In this document: piece after piece, positions 41,718 to 41,809 of the stretch
Layout: each line of letters opens with the position of its first letter
How positions within the stretch are numbered: position 1 is the stretch's first letter
Source of the DNA: Oscillospiraceae bacterium
GTDB taxonomy: Bacteria; Bacillota; Clostridia; Christensenellales; Aristaeellaceae
Assembly: GCA_031270865.1 (NCBI GenBank)
Contig: JAISWI010000080.1
Location: 1 to 41,809 of the forward strand
DNA: 41,809 bases
Direction of reading: 5' to 3'
Position numbers and translations under genes: made by a program
Notes under the pieces: model-generated
Seen by the model: the letters and a program-made list of their open reading frames with translations, nothing else
What the model was told of the DNA's origin: nothing
Databases searched by the model: none

Positions 41718-41809
41718 GAGGAACAACTTACCCTGGCCACGAGGGTCCAGCGTCACGCTGGTCAGGGGGTCAAGGGGGGTGAAACCCCCTTGCGGGGTGT
41801 GGGGCGGAG
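41718..41809 (+). repeat. Dispersed palindromic repeat, copy F (cut by window end)
   Basis: Starting GAGGAACAACTTACCCTGG it follows copy A's left end closely, through the CCAGCGTCACGCTGG palindrome and the CAAGGGGG/CCCCCTTG hairpin, up to the last base given. It lies about 120 bases after the stop of the COG1915-like gene. The bases before it (41595-41717) hold one GC hairpin and no gene. Confidence 0.92.

Overview
The window looks like a chromosomal segment of a GC-rich, spore-forming Clostridia-type Firmicute, possibly an uncultured gut lineage. The lineage call is inference. It rests on the sporulation pair yabP-yabQ beside a divIC-like gene, consensus Shine-Dalgarno sites, sigma-A promoters of the TTGACA-17-TATAAT type, and the number of sugar ABC transporters. 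No rRNA, tRNA, CRISPR array, phage or transposase gene was seen.

Layout. 1-2000: a dispersed palindromic repeat element, then an orphan extracellular solute-binding protein (SBP). 2243-6027 (+): thiamine pyrophosphokinase, an unfamiliar Cys/Thr repeat protein, yabP, yabQ, a divIC-like gene and a Ppx/GppA phosphatase. 5999-10127 (-): a Pit phosphate transporter with its DUF47 partner, an ACT-domain protein, its UPF0210 partner and a D-lyxose-type isomerase. 10353-14069 (-): a vitamin B12 operon (cobO, btuF, btuC, btuD) behind a cobalamin riboswitch with a terminator. 14155-15336 (+): a phosphodiesterase. 15343-19688 (-): an amidohydrolase, an Eis-like acetyltransferase, a DUF2156 protein and a secreted protein. 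19862-22899: yebC and a divergent GH31 alpha-xylosidase. 23007-30727 (-): a glycan-use operon (GH2, SBP, two permeases, membrane acyltransferase-like protein, acetyl esterase). 30845-34810 (-): an SsuABC-type importer followed by an atypical protein kinase. 35010-35910: an MBL-fold hydrolase converging on a ferredoxin. 36006-40202 (-): a second sugar importer (SBP, LplB-like, LplC-like). 40503-41594 (+): a protein resembling the COG1915/LOR-SDH family.

How the genes fit together. The GH2, acetyl esterase and nearby alpha-xylosidase, with a sugar ABC importer, suggest uptake and trimming of acetylated hemicellulose oligosaccharides; the lyxose/mannose isomerase could feed released sugars into central metabolism. 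The B12 operon is switched off by its own product. In both sugar-importer operons a strong hairpin separates the SBP gene from the permease genes, which would let the binding protein be made in excess.

The most unusual structure is a family of palindromic repeats with ends close to GGAGGAACAAC, found at five places (25-322, 3805-3847, 10219-10345, 35611-35691, 41718 to the window end), mostly just after gene 3' ends. Also notable are an undescribed Cys-rich repeat protein beside spore genes, five SBPs that all lack a lipobox cysteine, and three ABC permeases with extra N-terminal membrane segments.
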